Positions 24,940 to 32,577 of a stretch of 64,000 bases of DNA are shown one piece after another. The stretch lies in NCBI GenBank assembly GCA_942492835.1, contig OW818645.1, positions 310,001 to 374,000 of the forward strand, given 5' to 3'. This DNA is from GWB2-37-7 sp942492835. Lineage in GTDB: Bacteria > Bacillota > Clostridia > Lutisporales > Lutisporaceae. The translations under genes and the position numbers were made by a program. Below the pieces are notes generated by a model. The model had not been told where the DNA came from. It worked only from the letters and a program-made list of their open reading frames with translations, and did no database searches. The first letter of the stretch is position 1, and each line of letters begins with the position of its first letter.

Positions 24940-25821
24940 CTATCCTACTCTATGGTCGTAATCCTCAAATTTCTTAATCTTGAGGAAAATTCGTTTATTA
25001 TTTACCCACCTCTGTAAATACCGCACATTGTCATGAGCATTCTGCTTATCATATATCATTACATAGGGGTAATATCCTAGTTCTCTAAGCTTGTACACTC
25101 TATGCAAATCTTGCTCAAATGTAGAATTGAAATTAGTTAGCACATATACGGAGGCTTTTCTTCTATCTATGTTTGTAGCCCTTTTAAAATGCCATAACAT
25201 ATAAGGTACTGTTTCGTCCGCTGGATTATCCCAAGCAAAGTGTATAATTTTTATCTTAATTTGTTTCAATAATTGCACATTATCTGAGGTTAATAATCTT
25301 GCATCTATTCCTTGCGTAAAATCTACCCATGCCTTACTATCGATAAGCTGCTGTAATAATTCCATATGGTTTTCACAAGCTAATAAGTTTGGATCAAGTA
25401 ACTTTATTTCTTTTTGACCATTCCAAAATTGCTTTAAATCAGCTACTTTATAACTTTTTAATCCTTCTTTTTCGCCCACTATACAGAACTCGCACCCTCT
25501 AGGGCAACCCCTTGTAAGATATCCATAGGCTGTATCAGTTATCCCATATAAGGAGTAATCGGGGTACATGGATTCTATTTCGATAGGTAGCTCGTTATCT
25601 AGTCCATAAGCTGTACCACCTCTTATAATTTCATCAGCATTTATAATAGTTTTAAAATCAGGTGTAAAGTCAAATACCTTGCTCATGTACGCCTTTTCAT
25701 AATGGTTCATTGGGAAAAGCATCTCTATTTCATCACCCTGTGCTTTATGCCATGCTGATATTTTCATCAGTGCTAAGTTAGGGAAGTTGTGACCATCAAC
25801 GTCTATCAATCCTATTTTCAA
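24940..25821 (-). CDS. Radical SAM protein, probably shortened by an amber codon
   Basis: 293 residues. The radical SAM motif is TRGCPRGCEFCIVG (CxxxCxxC, about residues 104-117) after an N-terminal B12-binding-like part (GLIDVDGHNFPNLALMKI). It presumably uses an iron-sulfur cluster and S-adenosylmethionine; substrate unknown. The TAG at 24940-24942 is followed by 31 more in-frame sense codons (GSGKKSEDDD...LCIGCKKNQF...) ending in a TGA that overlaps the ATG of the DUF4406 gene. This looks like the original C-terminus. It overlaps the HUH Rep stop by 4 bases. Confidence 0.8.
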   Translation of the reverse strand: MKIGLIDVDGHNFPNLALMKISAWHKAQGDEIEMLFPMNHYEKAYMSKVFDFTPDFKTIINADEIIRGGTAYGLDNELPIEIESMYPDYSLYGITDTAYGYLTRGCPRGCEFCIVGEKEGLKSYKVADLKQFWNGQKEIKLLDPNLLACENHMELLQQLIDSKAWVDFTQGIDARLLTSDNVQLLKQIKIKIIHFAWDNPADETVPYMLWHFKRATNIDRRKASVYVLTNFNSTFEQDLHRVYKLRELGYYPYVMIYDKQNAHDNVRYLQRWVNNKRIFLKIKKFEDYDHRVG

Positions 25822-26702
25822 GTCCTCACCTCCGTCTTTTTCTTTTTAGACTTGTCTATCTGCCGCATCCTTACGTACAGATAAGCTCCGCTCACAAAAT
25901 CGCTGTATTTGATATTGATATCTTTGAATAGATAGCCCTCATATAGCTTCTGGAAAATGTCACCTGCTGAATTGGGATTGAAAGCTATCTTCTCCGCCTT
26001 CCGCCTTGTCATCTTACTGTCTGCTATGGTGATTTTTGGCTTTTCTAGATTCCTGCTAGTTGAGTATCTTTTGGAGCTTTTAGGGTCTTTGGTTATATAC
26101 CTTGCTAGTCCCTCTAGCCCGTAGTCATCTGGCTGTAGTCTTCTTGAATGGGTACGCCCTCCTTTATCCCAATTTTTTTCCGCTATATCTCTATCCCTAA
26201 AATTCATCACGATGTGATGATGCACTCTCTTTTTTCCTTTCTTCTCGTCCTCTTCGTATTCTGTAACGTAAATGTATTTGAGGGCAGGAAGATTGTTTTT
26301 CTTAACATATCTATTAAGCCGCCTTATATAATTTTGCATGTCTTTTTTTGCCTGCTCTGGATTATCTGGCAAATGTTCATTGTCATAGGTGAAAGAAGCC
26401 CATATGTCTTCTTCTGTAAAATTTGTATTTACCAATCTTATAATATTTTTCTTTGTGTTTTTTTCATTTAGGTTTTTTTGAGCTTCCCTGCTGGGCTTCT
26501 TTTTTTCCCTTCTGTTATCTTTTTTTCTCATTTTCCATATAGGATAAATTTCACACTCCAGCATCTCTCCACTTTTTATTGTCTTAACTCTATATTTTTT
26601 TACATCTTTATTTCTAATAGCTTCTATTCGTTCCTGGTCATTATCCTCGATTGTATATAGGTCCTCATAATCATCTATAATAAAGCTTCTGCTATGCGAC
26701 AC
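25818..26702 (-). CDS. HUH-type Rep endonuclease (rolling-circle replication associated)
   Basis: 294 residues from GTG, with GGGGG 7 bases upstream. It has an HUH motif RVHHHIVMNF around residue 165 and, about 40 residues later, GLARYITKDPKSSKRY with the expected Tyr. The N-terminal 120 residues are charged; residues 100-150 give WASFTYDNEHLP...YIRRLNRYVKKNNLPALKYIYVTEYEE, the Rep fold. It would nick DNA at a rolling-circle origin or in transfer. A short plus-strand RNA gene faces its leader (26867-26935). Confidence 0.75.
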   Translation of the reverse strand: MSHSRSFIIDDYEDLYTIEDNDQERIEAIRNKDVKKYRVKTIKSGEMLECEIYPIWKMRKKDNRREKKKPSREAQKNLNEKNTKKNIIRLVNTNFTEEDIWASFTYDNEHLPDNPEQAKKDMQNYIRRLNRYVKKNNLPALKYIYVTEYEEDEKKGKKRVHHHIVMNFRDRDIAEKNWDKGGRTHSRRLQPDDYGLEGLARYITKDPKSSKRYSTSRNLEKPKITIADSKMTRRKAEKIAFNPNSAGDIFQKLYEGYLFKDINIKYSDFVSGAYLYVRMRQIDKSKKKKTEVRT

Positions 26703-26830
26703 CTACTTACCCCCTTTTTGTATAGTCAATTGCTTATCCTTATACTGGTTAATAATGGTATATCTTTCTATTGGTTGTTAAAATAATACCTATTACGAGC
26801 CCGTAAAAAGCCCTTCAAGCCTTGATTTTC

Positions 26831-26860
26831 TTGACTAATTGCCGCTTAGTATGTTATACT
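26831..26860 (+). promoter_or_regulatory. Promoter of short plus-strand RNA
   Basis: TTGACT at 26831-26836 and TATACT at 26855-26860, 18 bases apart. It lies between two minus-strand genes and faces a strong terminator about 60 bases away. Confidence 0.65.
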
Positions 26861-26887
26861 TTTATTAGGAAATTTAAGGCAATTAGT
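26834..26887. repeat. 10-base inverted repeat around the RNA promoter
   Basis: Arms ACTAATTGCC (26834-26843) and GGCAATTAGT (26878-26887) are exact reverse complements, 34 bases apart. One arm overlaps the -35, the other lies about 11 bases after the expected start. It could be a Rep binding site or an operator. Confidence 0.6.
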
Positions 26888-26935
26888 TGTTGCTACGCCT
26901 TGCATACTTTGGACAGTAAGCAAGGCGTTTTTTCT
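26867..26935 (+). ncRNA. Short untranslated RNA (about 68 nt) antisense to the Rep leader
   Basis: The expected start is near 26867, and the end is a nine-base stem ACGCCTTGC/GCAAGGCGT (26895-26903, 26920-26928) followed by TTTTTTC. No open frame of useful size lies between. The sequence is complementary to the leader of a Rep mRNA read from upstream. This is the layout of countertranscribed RNAs that limit Rep synthesis in rolling-circle plasmids. Expression and target are inferred. Confidence 0.55.
26895..26933 (+). terminator. Strong plus-strand terminator
   Basis: Perfect nine-base stem followed by six Ts on the plus strand only; no T-run follows on the minus strand. Confidence 0.8.
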
Positions 26936-26941
26936 TTGTCT

Positions 26942-27301
26942 TCATTCATTTATTGTTTCCTCGATGCCTTTTACAGCTTCTTTTATTAAGAGCCACCAGA
27001 GAGGCAGGAATAATAATAAGCACTCTCCACCATATGCTATATATCCCCTTGTTTCTTTTACCGCTTCTGCTGCTATTAGATATAGGGCTATTCCCACTAA
27101 TGTTATAAGAATGTGTTTAAAATTCAATTCTGATATCCTCTTTGCTAGTTCTTCCCGCTTCTGCTTTCCTCTGCAATACGGACAAACATAACCATTCAAG
27201 GGGATGATTTGAGATTTGCTTACATTCCAGACTTTTGCGCATTCTCTGCAAGTTGCATATGTCTTTCCATGTTTTATTTGTGATACTGCTAATTTGTGCA
27301 T
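26942..27301 (-). CDS. Zinc-ribbon membrane protein (119 aa)
   Basis: 119 residues. The N-terminal 45 residues hold a zinc-ribbon-like CRECAKVW ... YVCPYCRGK. Two hydrophobic segments follow (about 60-78 ILITLVGIALYLIAAEA and 88-107 YGGECLLLFLPLWWLLI). It should sit in the membrane with a cytoplasmic metal-binding head. It ends 6 bases from the plus-strand terminator of the short RNA. Function unknown. Confidence 0.5.
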   Translation of the reverse strand: MHKLAVSQIKHGKTYATCRECAKVWNVSKSQIIPLNGYVCPYCRGKQKREELAKRISELNFKHILITLVGIALYLIAAEAVKETRGYIAYGGECLLLFLPLWWLLIKEAVKGIEETINE

Positions 27302-27358
27302 GACTTGTCCTCCTCTCTATTATCTTTGTTGTGGAGCAAGTAATTCTTGTTATACGAA

Positions 27359-27661
27359 CTACTCTTCATCTTCAAAATAGCAGCTTATATCCTCGCCTAT
27401 CATTGATTCAGCCATATTGCATATTTTTTCAAGAAATATTTGCGAGAAGGTGTCAACAAAGTCGCTCAGTACACAGATTTCTTTGCCATCCCATTCTATA
27501 CCACATTCATCTGTAGCAAGTGCATGTTCTTCCATTTCCTCTGTTTTTAAAAGCTTTGTTTCTTCAACTATTTCTGACACCATACCTTCAAAATCATAAT
27601 ACTCCTGTTCATTCTCTAACATAGCTTTAAACGCTAATAATGTCTTTTTATTTGCTTTCAT
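27359..27661 (-). CDS. Hypothetical phage protein (100 aa)
   Basis: The ATG at 27659-27661 (MKANKKTLLAF) is chosen for its AGGAGGG 5 bases upstream. Acidic and helical: LLKTEEMEEHALATDECGIEW is followed by LSDFVDTFSQIFLEKICNM and an acidic tail. No recognised family. Confidence 0.45.
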   Translation of the reverse strand: MKANKKTLLAFKAMLENEQEYYDFEGMVSEIVEETKLLKTEEMEEHALATDECGIEWDGKEICVLSDFVDTFSQIFLEKICNMAESMIGEDISCYFEDEE

Positions 27662-27689
27662 ATATACCCTCCTATTCTTGTATTGCATC

Positions 27690-27947
27690 TTAGCAAACAC
27701 AATGGTACGTATATTCTCCGGGCGAAATAATGTTAATACATCCATCTTCGTAAAGCATCAAAGTATTTTCAGTTGCAGTAATACTTGTTATACAATCTAA
27801 ATCATCTATAACCGTTTCTCTGCCTCCATTACTATGCTTGATAATAATTTGTGGAGCTTTAACATCATTGCCTTTTGTAATTGTATATTGTGTTTGTCCA
27901 TAAGCATTTATTTTTTTAACTGCTAATTTGATTAATTCATGCAACAT
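27690..27947 (-). CDS. Hypothetical phage protein (85 aa)
   Basis: 85 residues, beta-rich (TQYTITKGNDVKAPQIIIKHSNGG...) with a C-terminal HCVC. No family recognised. It is part of a tightly packed minus-strand series of small genes. Confidence 0.4.
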   Translation of the reverse strand: MLHELIKLAVKKINAYGQTQYTITKGNDVKAPQIIIKHSNGGRETVIDDLDCITSITATENTLMLYEDGCINIISPGEYTYHCVC

Positions 27948-27966
27948 ATTATCCTCCGCATTTACA

Positions 27967-28074
27967 CTATTCTAACTCCTCTAATTTCTGATTCTCTTCG
28001 CAATTTTCCCAATCTCCATCATTAGGACAATCTTCTATATGGTCACATATCCCACAATTACAATTGTTTTGCAT
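27967..28074 (-). CDS. Tiny Cys-rich protein (35 aa)
   Basis: 35 residues from an ATG with AAGGAG 7 bases upstream. Five Cys in the first 25 residues (NNCNCGICDHIEDCP ... NC) and an acidic end. It resembles short metal-binding peptides encoded in Clostridia prophages. Likely real because of the good ribosome-binding site and spacing. Confidence 0.45.
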   Translation of the reverse strand: MQNNCNCGICDHIEDCPNDGDWENCEENQKLEELE

Positions 28075-28097
28075 ATTATCACTCCTTCGCATTTTTT

Positions 28098-28292
28098 TCA
28101 TATTGCGACACATATCCTAGATGCATCTACTATAGAAACGCTGTGACCACATTTGTCTTGCAGTTCTACTGTTACATGTATGCCTTCTTTAGATTTTCTG
28201 TATATTATGGCTGACACGCATTTGTATGTAATATCTCCATGTACTACTGGTTGTCCATTTAACAAAGCTACTTTTAGCTCATCATTTGACAT
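28098..28292 (-). CDS. Hypothetical phage protein (64 aa)
   Basis: 64 residues, beta-rich: LNGQPVVHGDITYKCVSAIIYRKSKEG followed by VTVELQDKCGHSVSIVDASRI. Uncharacterised. It starts 2 bases after the end of the next gene upstream, so it is co-transcribed. Confidence 0.45.
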   Translation of the reverse strand: MSNDELKVALLNGQPVVHGDITYKCVSAIIYRKSKEGIHVTVELQDKCGHSVSIVDASRICVAI

Positions 28293-28294
28293 AT

Positions 28295-28738
28295 CTATGC
28301 CTCCTGTTTGACTACGGTTGCATCAGATCGTGCGAAGATTAGCTTTCCTTTAGGCGACTTGGATATTTTTACTTTCAGGCGTGAATTAATGTTAATTGTT
28401 AAGTCTTTAAGTAATCTGTCATAAACCATTGTTGATGTACTTAATATAAGCTCTTTAATCTTCGTTTCGACTTCTAACAAACCATATTCAGCCGCTCCGC
28501 TACCGAATAGACTTTCTATTTGTTCTTCTGCTCTCTTTATAGCTTGTTCTCTTTCCTCTTCTTCCTGTTTCTTGGCTTGCAATTTTTCTAGGTTTCTCCT
28601 TGCTTCCCAGCAATTGCATGAGAGTGTTGCACATTCATCTGCTTGTTCCTGAGTTTTATAGGCTGAATGCGGATTACTATTAAGCTGTCCGCAAAATCTA
28701 CAAGTACCGTATATTATGCCTTCTTCCAAATTCCTCAC
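28295..28738 (-). CDS. Zinc-knuckle and coiled-coil phage protein (147 aa)
   Basis: 147 residues from a GTG that overlaps the stop of the preceding small gene (GTGA); a TTG three codons later has better spacing from AAAGGAG and is an alternative start. CRFCGQLN and ATLSCNCW give a Cys knuckle in the first 45 residues; a long coiled region (RNLEKLQAKKQEEEEREQAIKRAEEQI) follows, then a basic end. Function unknown. Confidence 0.45.
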   Translation of the reverse strand: MRNLEEGIIYGTCRFCGQLNSNPHSAYKTQEQADECATLSCNCWEARRNLEKLQAKKQEEEEREQAIKRAEEQIESLFGSGAAEYGLLEVETKIKELILSTSTMVYDRLLKDLTININSRLKVKISKSPKGKLIFARSDATVVKQEA

Positions 28739-28908
28739 TCCTTTATATGATGTTTTTGTCTCTTTTCTAACTTGTTAGTGTACTCCATAAAGAATTTCCC
28801 GCACTCTACCGAACAGCCCTTAGCACAAAACGCATTTTGTTGCTTTTCTGTTAGTGGATGCTTTCCCAGTATCTCTTTTGTCATTGGACACTTGCCATCT
28901 TTAATCAT
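28735..28908 (-). CDS. Small Cys-rich protein (57 aa)
   Basis: 57 residues from an ATG with GGAGG about 6 bases upstream. Pattern KCPMTKEILGKHPLTEKQQNAFCAKGCSVECGKFF has four Cys suited to metal binding. The TGA overlaps the next gene's GTG. Unknown function, but the spacing in the small-gene series supports it. Confidence 0.5.
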   Translation of the reverse strand: MIKDGKCPMTKEILGKHPLTEKQQNAFCAKGCSVECGKFFMEYTNKLEKRQKHHIKE

Positions 28909-28909
28909 T

Positions 28910-29062
28910 TCAAGCCTCCTCCCTCCATATCGCTAACGCAACCAATATACCAGGGCTCATTGTCTCAGCTTGCCACCCTTTTACGTCGATTATTTGTACC
29001 TTAGACTTATATGTCTTTTTGGATAACCTAGTAATTCGCGCATTTTTATTTTTCCTTGGCAC
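28910..29062 (-). CDS. Small basic protein (50 aa), GTG start
   Basis: 50 residues from GTG, with GGAGG 7 bases upstream. Basic N-terminus (MPRKNKNARITRLSKKTYKSKV), then a mixed hydrophobic C-terminus ending AIWREEA. Its TGA ends one base before the next ATG region. No family recognised; the basic start suggests nucleic-acid binding. Confidence 0.4.
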   Translation of the reverse strand: MPRKNKNARITRLSKKTYKSKVQIIDVKGWQAETMSPGILVALAIWREEA

Positions 29063-29073
29063 GTTGTAGCCTC

Positions 29074-29187
29074 CTAACTAAATATTTTTATAATTGTGTA
29101 ATCCAATAGACAAGCAGCTATAAGAAATTTAATTCCATTAACAAGACAAAACTTAAGCTTGTCCATCTGCTCTCTACTTAGTGGCAT
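29074..29187 (-). CDS. Small protein with one membrane-like segment (37 aa)
   Basis: 37 residues (MPLSREQMDKLKFCLVNGIKFLIAACLLDYTIIKIFS). The C-terminal 25 residues could span a membrane. The ribosome-binding site is weak (GTGAG), and the start overlaps the end of the preceding gene by 14 bases, so translation is probably coupled. Low certainty. Confidence 0.35.
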   Translation of the reverse strand: MPLSREQMDKLKFCLVNGIKFLIAACLLDYTIIKIFS

Positions 29188-29323
29188 TGCTTATCTCACA
29201 TTCCTTTGTTAGTTCTTCTTCTGCTTCCAAACAAGCAGCTTCTACTTTCTTGTAAGTATTTGTACTTACATCCGATTGTGCTAAACTCAGCAGAAAATGC
29301 CTTATAAAATTATTATTATCCAA
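29174..29323 (-). CDS. Small phage protein (49 aa), TTG start
   Basis: The TTG at 29321-29323 has AGGAGG 9 bases upstream; an upstream ATG in the same frame has no ribosome-binding site and would overlap the previous gene. 49 residues, helical and acidic: NNNFIRHFLLSLAQSDVSTNTYKKVEAACLEAEEEL. Unknown function. Confidence 0.4.
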   Translation of the reverse strand: MDNNNFIRHFLLSLAQSDVSTNTYKKVEAACLEAEEELTKECEISNATK

Positions 29324-29339
29324 TATGGTCCGCCTCCTC

Positions 29340-29702
29340 TTATATAATTTCCAGTCCTGTTTTAGGATCATAGCCAAGTCTTACTCTAATGTCCGCAAAG
29401 CCCCACGCACATTTGCCTGTTCTGTCGCTGTATTCATCAGCCCAACATCTTTTGTACAGTCTTATATGCTCGCTTGTCACAGGTATTTTAGGAGCCATCA
29501 TATCGTTTACCCTATCTGCTATACGTTGGTTGATTATCTGTTTGCCACTTTTAGATTTGCGGTTTAGTGGTTCTCGGTCTCTATGTCTAGTTACCGCATC
29601 TTTTTGAGTTTCTATTACTGCAATCTCTAATGGAGTAAATTGTCTGTCAGTGCATCTGCTGTTAATGTACTCAGTTATTGCCTTTTGTCTATTGGTAGCC
29701 AT
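29340..29702 (-). CDS. Hypothetical phage protein (120 aa)
   Basis: The ATG at 29700-29702 (MATNRQKAITEYINSRC) is preceded by GAGG. Residues 60-105 contain IINQRIADRVNDMMAPKIPVTSEHIRLYKRCW and a conserved-looking CAWGFADIRVRLGYDP end. It may be a small DNA-metabolism protein; I cannot assign a family. Confidence 0.4.
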   Translation of the reverse strand: MATNRQKAITEYINSRCTDRQFTPLEIAVIETQKDAVTRHRDREPLNRKSKSGKQIINQRIADRVNDMMAPKIPVTSEHIRLYKRCWADEYSDRTGKCAWGFADIRVRLGYDPKTGLEII

Positions 29703-29722
29703 TTTATTCCTCACTTTCTTTA

Positions 29723-30421
29723 CTAAATTATTTTTCTTAGCCCCATAGGAAAATCTCTTCGCATGTTTTCTTCTCCAACAATAGGAACTAGACTTTCTTT
29801 CATAAATACAGGAATATCATATTTATCACAATCTGACACTATTTGCACAATCCATTCCTTTTTAGGTATTACCTTATTTTTTCTGTTACCTGTTTCTGCT
29901 CCAATAATCACCCAATGAATAAACCCGAAAAATAAGTTATGCTTTTCACCAAGTAATAAATCTTCCATTATAGGCTCAATGCTTGCAAATCTATTATATT
30001 GTGCAGGTAGTCTATTAAAACGGCTAACCTCATTTTCACAAGTGATTGTAACGCCATTCCAAATATTTTCACCTGTTATAAATGTACATATTTCAGGCCT
30101 TTTGGTAAGAAACAAGTAATTATGCTGTGGATTTTGCTCTATTGCCTTAAATGTTGCTTCGATCCAATGGTCTTGCCAATCTGCCAAATCACTCATACTA
30201 TCCATGAAGATATTTTGTGATTTTTTGTTTTCTAATTTTTTCAATCTTTCTACATAAAACTTAGGAACTTCAAAATTTTCATTCCAACCAAAACGATTAT
30301 TTAACTTTCTTGCGTAGCAGAACTCACAACCATAAGTACAACCAATTACAGGATTAAGTGTACTATCACACCATTCAATTTTAGTTTTATTCACTACCTC
30401 ACCCGCTTCATATTTTTCCAA
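29723..30421 (-). CDS. Phage Gp37/Gp68 family (DUF5131) radical SAM-like protein
   Basis: 232 residues. The start KTKIEWCDSTLNPVIGCTYGCEFCYARKL carries the CxxxCxxC cluster (CTYGCEFC, near residue 28), and FMDSMSDLAD and FLTKRPEI follow. This is the DUF5131/Gp37-Gp68 protein widely found in phages, with a radical SAM-like metal cluster. Substrate not known. A ribosome-binding site lies inside the end of the Cys-rich gene, which it overlaps by 28 bases. Confidence 0.85.
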   Translation of the reverse strand: MEKYEAGEVVNKTKIEWCDSTLNPVIGCTYGCEFCYARKLNNRFGWNENFEVPKFYVERLKKLENKKSQNIFMDSMSDLADWQDHWIEATFKAIEQNPQHNYLFLTKRPEICTFITGENIWNGVTITCENEVSRFNRLPAQYNRFASIEPIMEDLLLGEKHNLFFGFIHWVIIGAETGNRKNKVIPKKEWIVQIVSDCDKYDIPVFMKESLVPIVGEENMRRDFPMGLRKII

Positions 30422-30825
30422 TGCTGAATATTTTTAACTTCTCCTGATTGTATTTTTCTCCAAATATGACTACTATTATCTCTTTCCCACTTGCTTATAT
30501 TGTTTCTACACACATTCAAATGCTTCTCGCAAACCTTGTAACCTTCCAATGCTTTCTCGCCACAGAAATAACATAATCCTAACTCTGCCCTCATATTTCT
30601 TTTAACTTTAGTTATTTTAGAATTATTCCTTTTAACTTCTTTTACATGGCATTCAATGCATTTCAAGCCTACTGTAGCCTTTTTTTTCAGGCATTCTCGA
30701 CAAATTCCAAATGCTATACAAATTTCTCTTTTCCGTTTTACATACAATCTTCTCTGCTCTTTCGACAATTGACTTCTTGTTTTCTCACAAGCTTCTTTTG
30801 TTTTGTCTAGACACTCTATACACAT
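30394..30825 (-). CDS. Multi zinc-finger phage protein; true start uncertain
   Basis: 143 residues from ATG, with three CxxC groups: MCIECLDK, GICRECLKKKATVGLKCIECH and LCYFCGEK...VCEKH. The frame stays open 38 codons upstream of the ATG to a TGA near 30939, and that upstream part reads EYRKWLKDKGYCVRCGKEKAWNGKT, a further CxxC that completes the first finger. No ATG, GTG or TTG opens the upstream part, so the real start may be a rare codon (ATT) or has been lost. Confidence 0.5.
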   Translation of the reverse strand: MCIECLDKTKEACEKTRSQLSKEQRRLYVKRKREICIAFGICRECLKKKATVGLKCIECHVKEVKRNNSKITKVKRNMRAELGLCYFCGEKALEGYKVCEKHLNVCRNNISKWERDNSSHIWRKIQSGEVKNIQHWKNMKRVR

Positions 30826-31043
30826 GGTTTTGCCATTCCAAGCCTTCTCCTTACCACATCTTACACAATAACCCTTATCTTTTAACCATTTTCTATACTC
30901 AATCGTAGAATCTCGCCCTTTCTTTGATTCGTAATATATTCAAAGCAGATGGTCTCCCACACGCCTCTCATGTGTGCGTGTCTGCCAGTTAATACTCAGT
31001 TGTCGGGACAATTGATACTGCTGCGTTAATTTATTGTTATGCG

Positions 31044-32213
31044 TCATATATCCATCATAAGTTGTTCATATTTTTCTGACTCTTCGTAGATATCTTCCCA
31101 CGCAATTCCGATGTAATCTAAGACTCTACCCCATCCATATTTCTCGCCTGTCACTTCGTTAGTGCAACAGTTGTACATCCAGTACTCCCATTCTTTTGGG
31201 CTTGCTTCTCGGAGTCTGTCAAACCTATGTGGTCTTTTCTCAATATGGATGCCGAATCCGCACATGTTGCATCCGGTTCTTTGTGCTTTTGTAGTGTATA
31301 GTGTTCCATCCTCATTGCGCTCAATCGTGCCATATATTGCAGGAATAATTGAATCAGCAAAACTTTCGTTATCAGCTAACCAACCTTCGCATCTAGCTTG
31401 CATTTCTGCTTCTTGCTTCCATCCATTTATCCACTTAGCATCCATATCAAGAGCAAGCTGCAGAAGATCCTGCCGAGTAAATATTGCAAAAGGACAACTG
31501 CGAATAGTTGATTTACCGTAATAGTTGCAACCATTTTTCATTAAACCTTGTTCTCTTTGTCCCCCTTCGCTTGCCATAAGTCCAAGGTATGGGACCATAT
31601 TATTTTCTTTCTGCCAGTCCTGCGCTGGTTTTTCTTTCATCCACTTGCAGCATTCAGCCGATACCTTAAAATCTGCTACCCCGCAAGTTGGATGCTGCTG
31701 CCATTCTATGTCTGGTCTGTGATCTGCATATAGCCCTCCAAATTGCTTAATCCATTTTTCGGGCAATTTAATTTTGTTGCTATGCTGGAACTTACCCTGT
31801 TCTCCCATATCACCAGTCATTATTGCGTGTATAAAAGTTTGTTTAGGGCTGTCTGGCTTTTGAAGATTCTCAATCTTTGAAGCTTTAGCCTTACTGATTA
31901 CTGGAAAACCATGTTCTTTAAGTACTTGTGTTTTGGATTTGTATGGTCTAATAAAAATCATTCCCGGTATCTGCTTGTGAATCTTTTGAATACTTTTATC
32001 TTCCAGTACAGAAACAGATATTGGAGTGGTACTTATCCCAATAGATTTTAAGAAATAATACAAAGTAATACTGTCAAGTCCTCCAATACTAATACAAATA
32101 TTTTTATCATGTTCCAATGCCCAATCCCTAAACTCTTCTGCCCTGAGTTGAGCATGTACCAGTTTGGCTTCATAAGGCAAACTCTGCTTTTGTAAAAAAT
32201 CTTGAATTGTCAT
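31044..32213 (-). CDS. PAPS reductase-like (PP-loop) phage protein
   Basis: 389 residues from the ATG at 32211-32213 (MTIQDFLQKQ), with GGAGG 9 bases upstream. The PP-loop ICISIGGLDSITL lies near residue 40, with Ile instead of the first Ser of the usual SGGxDS. ECCKWMKEKP and TGCNMCGFGIHIEKRPHRFDRL are the Cys motifs of the phage PAPS-reductase/DndC-like family. Such proteins use ATP to activate a substrate, possibly in nucleic-acid or sulfur chemistry. Substrate unknown. Confidence 0.8.
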   Translation of the reverse strand: MTIQDFLQKQSLPYEAKLVHAQLRAEEFRDWALEHDKNICISIGGLDSITLYYFLKSIGISTTPISVSVLEDKSIQKIHKQIPGMIFIRPYKSKTQVLKEHGFPVISKAKASKIENLQKPDSPKQTFIHAIMTGDMGEQGKFQHSNKIKLPEKWIKQFGGLYADHRPDIEWQQHPTCGVADFKVSAECCKWMKEKPAQDWQKENNMVPYLGLMASEGGQREQGLMKNGCNYYGKSTIRSCPFAIFTRQDLLQLALDMDAKWINGWKQEAEMQARCEGWLADNESFADSIIPAIYGTIERNEDGTLYTTKAQRTGCNMCGFGIHIEKRPHRFDRLREASPKEWEYWMYNCCTNEVTGEKYGWGRVLDYIGIAWEDIYEESEKYEQLMMDI

Positions 32214-32313
32214 TTTTATCTTCCTCCAAGTCTGGAGGTGTGCGCACACTTTTTATCTAGAATTACTCCGATTTTTTAATTTTTCTTGTTACGCATTATT
32301 CTTGAATTGCGAC

Positions 32314-32532
32314 TTATGCTCGGACAAATCCAAGTCCCTCAATAGCCTTTCTATATTTTGAAAGTCTATTTTCCATGTTTTGCCCCATTGAGGATGCAAG
32401 CATTGCAAGTTGGTCAATTTTATCAGTCAATTGCTGTGCTTCAATATATTTTCCTTCTTCTATTAACTTTGTTAATTCAACTGCTTTGTCATGTATATCA
32501 CCACATACTTGACATAATGTTTTATATCCCAT
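32314..32532 (-). CDS. Small helical phage protein (72 aa)
   Basis: 72 residues, with AAGGAGG before the ATG. LCQVCGDIHDKAVELTKLIEEGKYIEAQQLTDKIDQLAMLASSM is helical, with an N-terminal CxxC. No named family recognised. Confidence 0.45.
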   Translation of the reverse strand: MGYKTLCQVCGDIHDKAVELTKLIEEGKYIEAQQLTDKIDQLAMLASSMGQNMENRLSKYRKAIEGLGFVRA

Positions 32533-32577
32533 AAGAATTCCTCCTTAAAATAATTCGCATTTTTTTCACAATATGTC

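Noticed and set aside
27304..27312. Another copy of the TTGTCC promoter cassette
   Set aside because: The CTTGTCCTCC there is just the reverse of the AGGAGGA ribosome-binding site of the gene at 26942-27301; no -10 follows.
30949..30980. ACACGC/GCGTGT hairpin as a terminator
   Set aside because: Six-base stem with an 11-base loop and no T-run on either strand.
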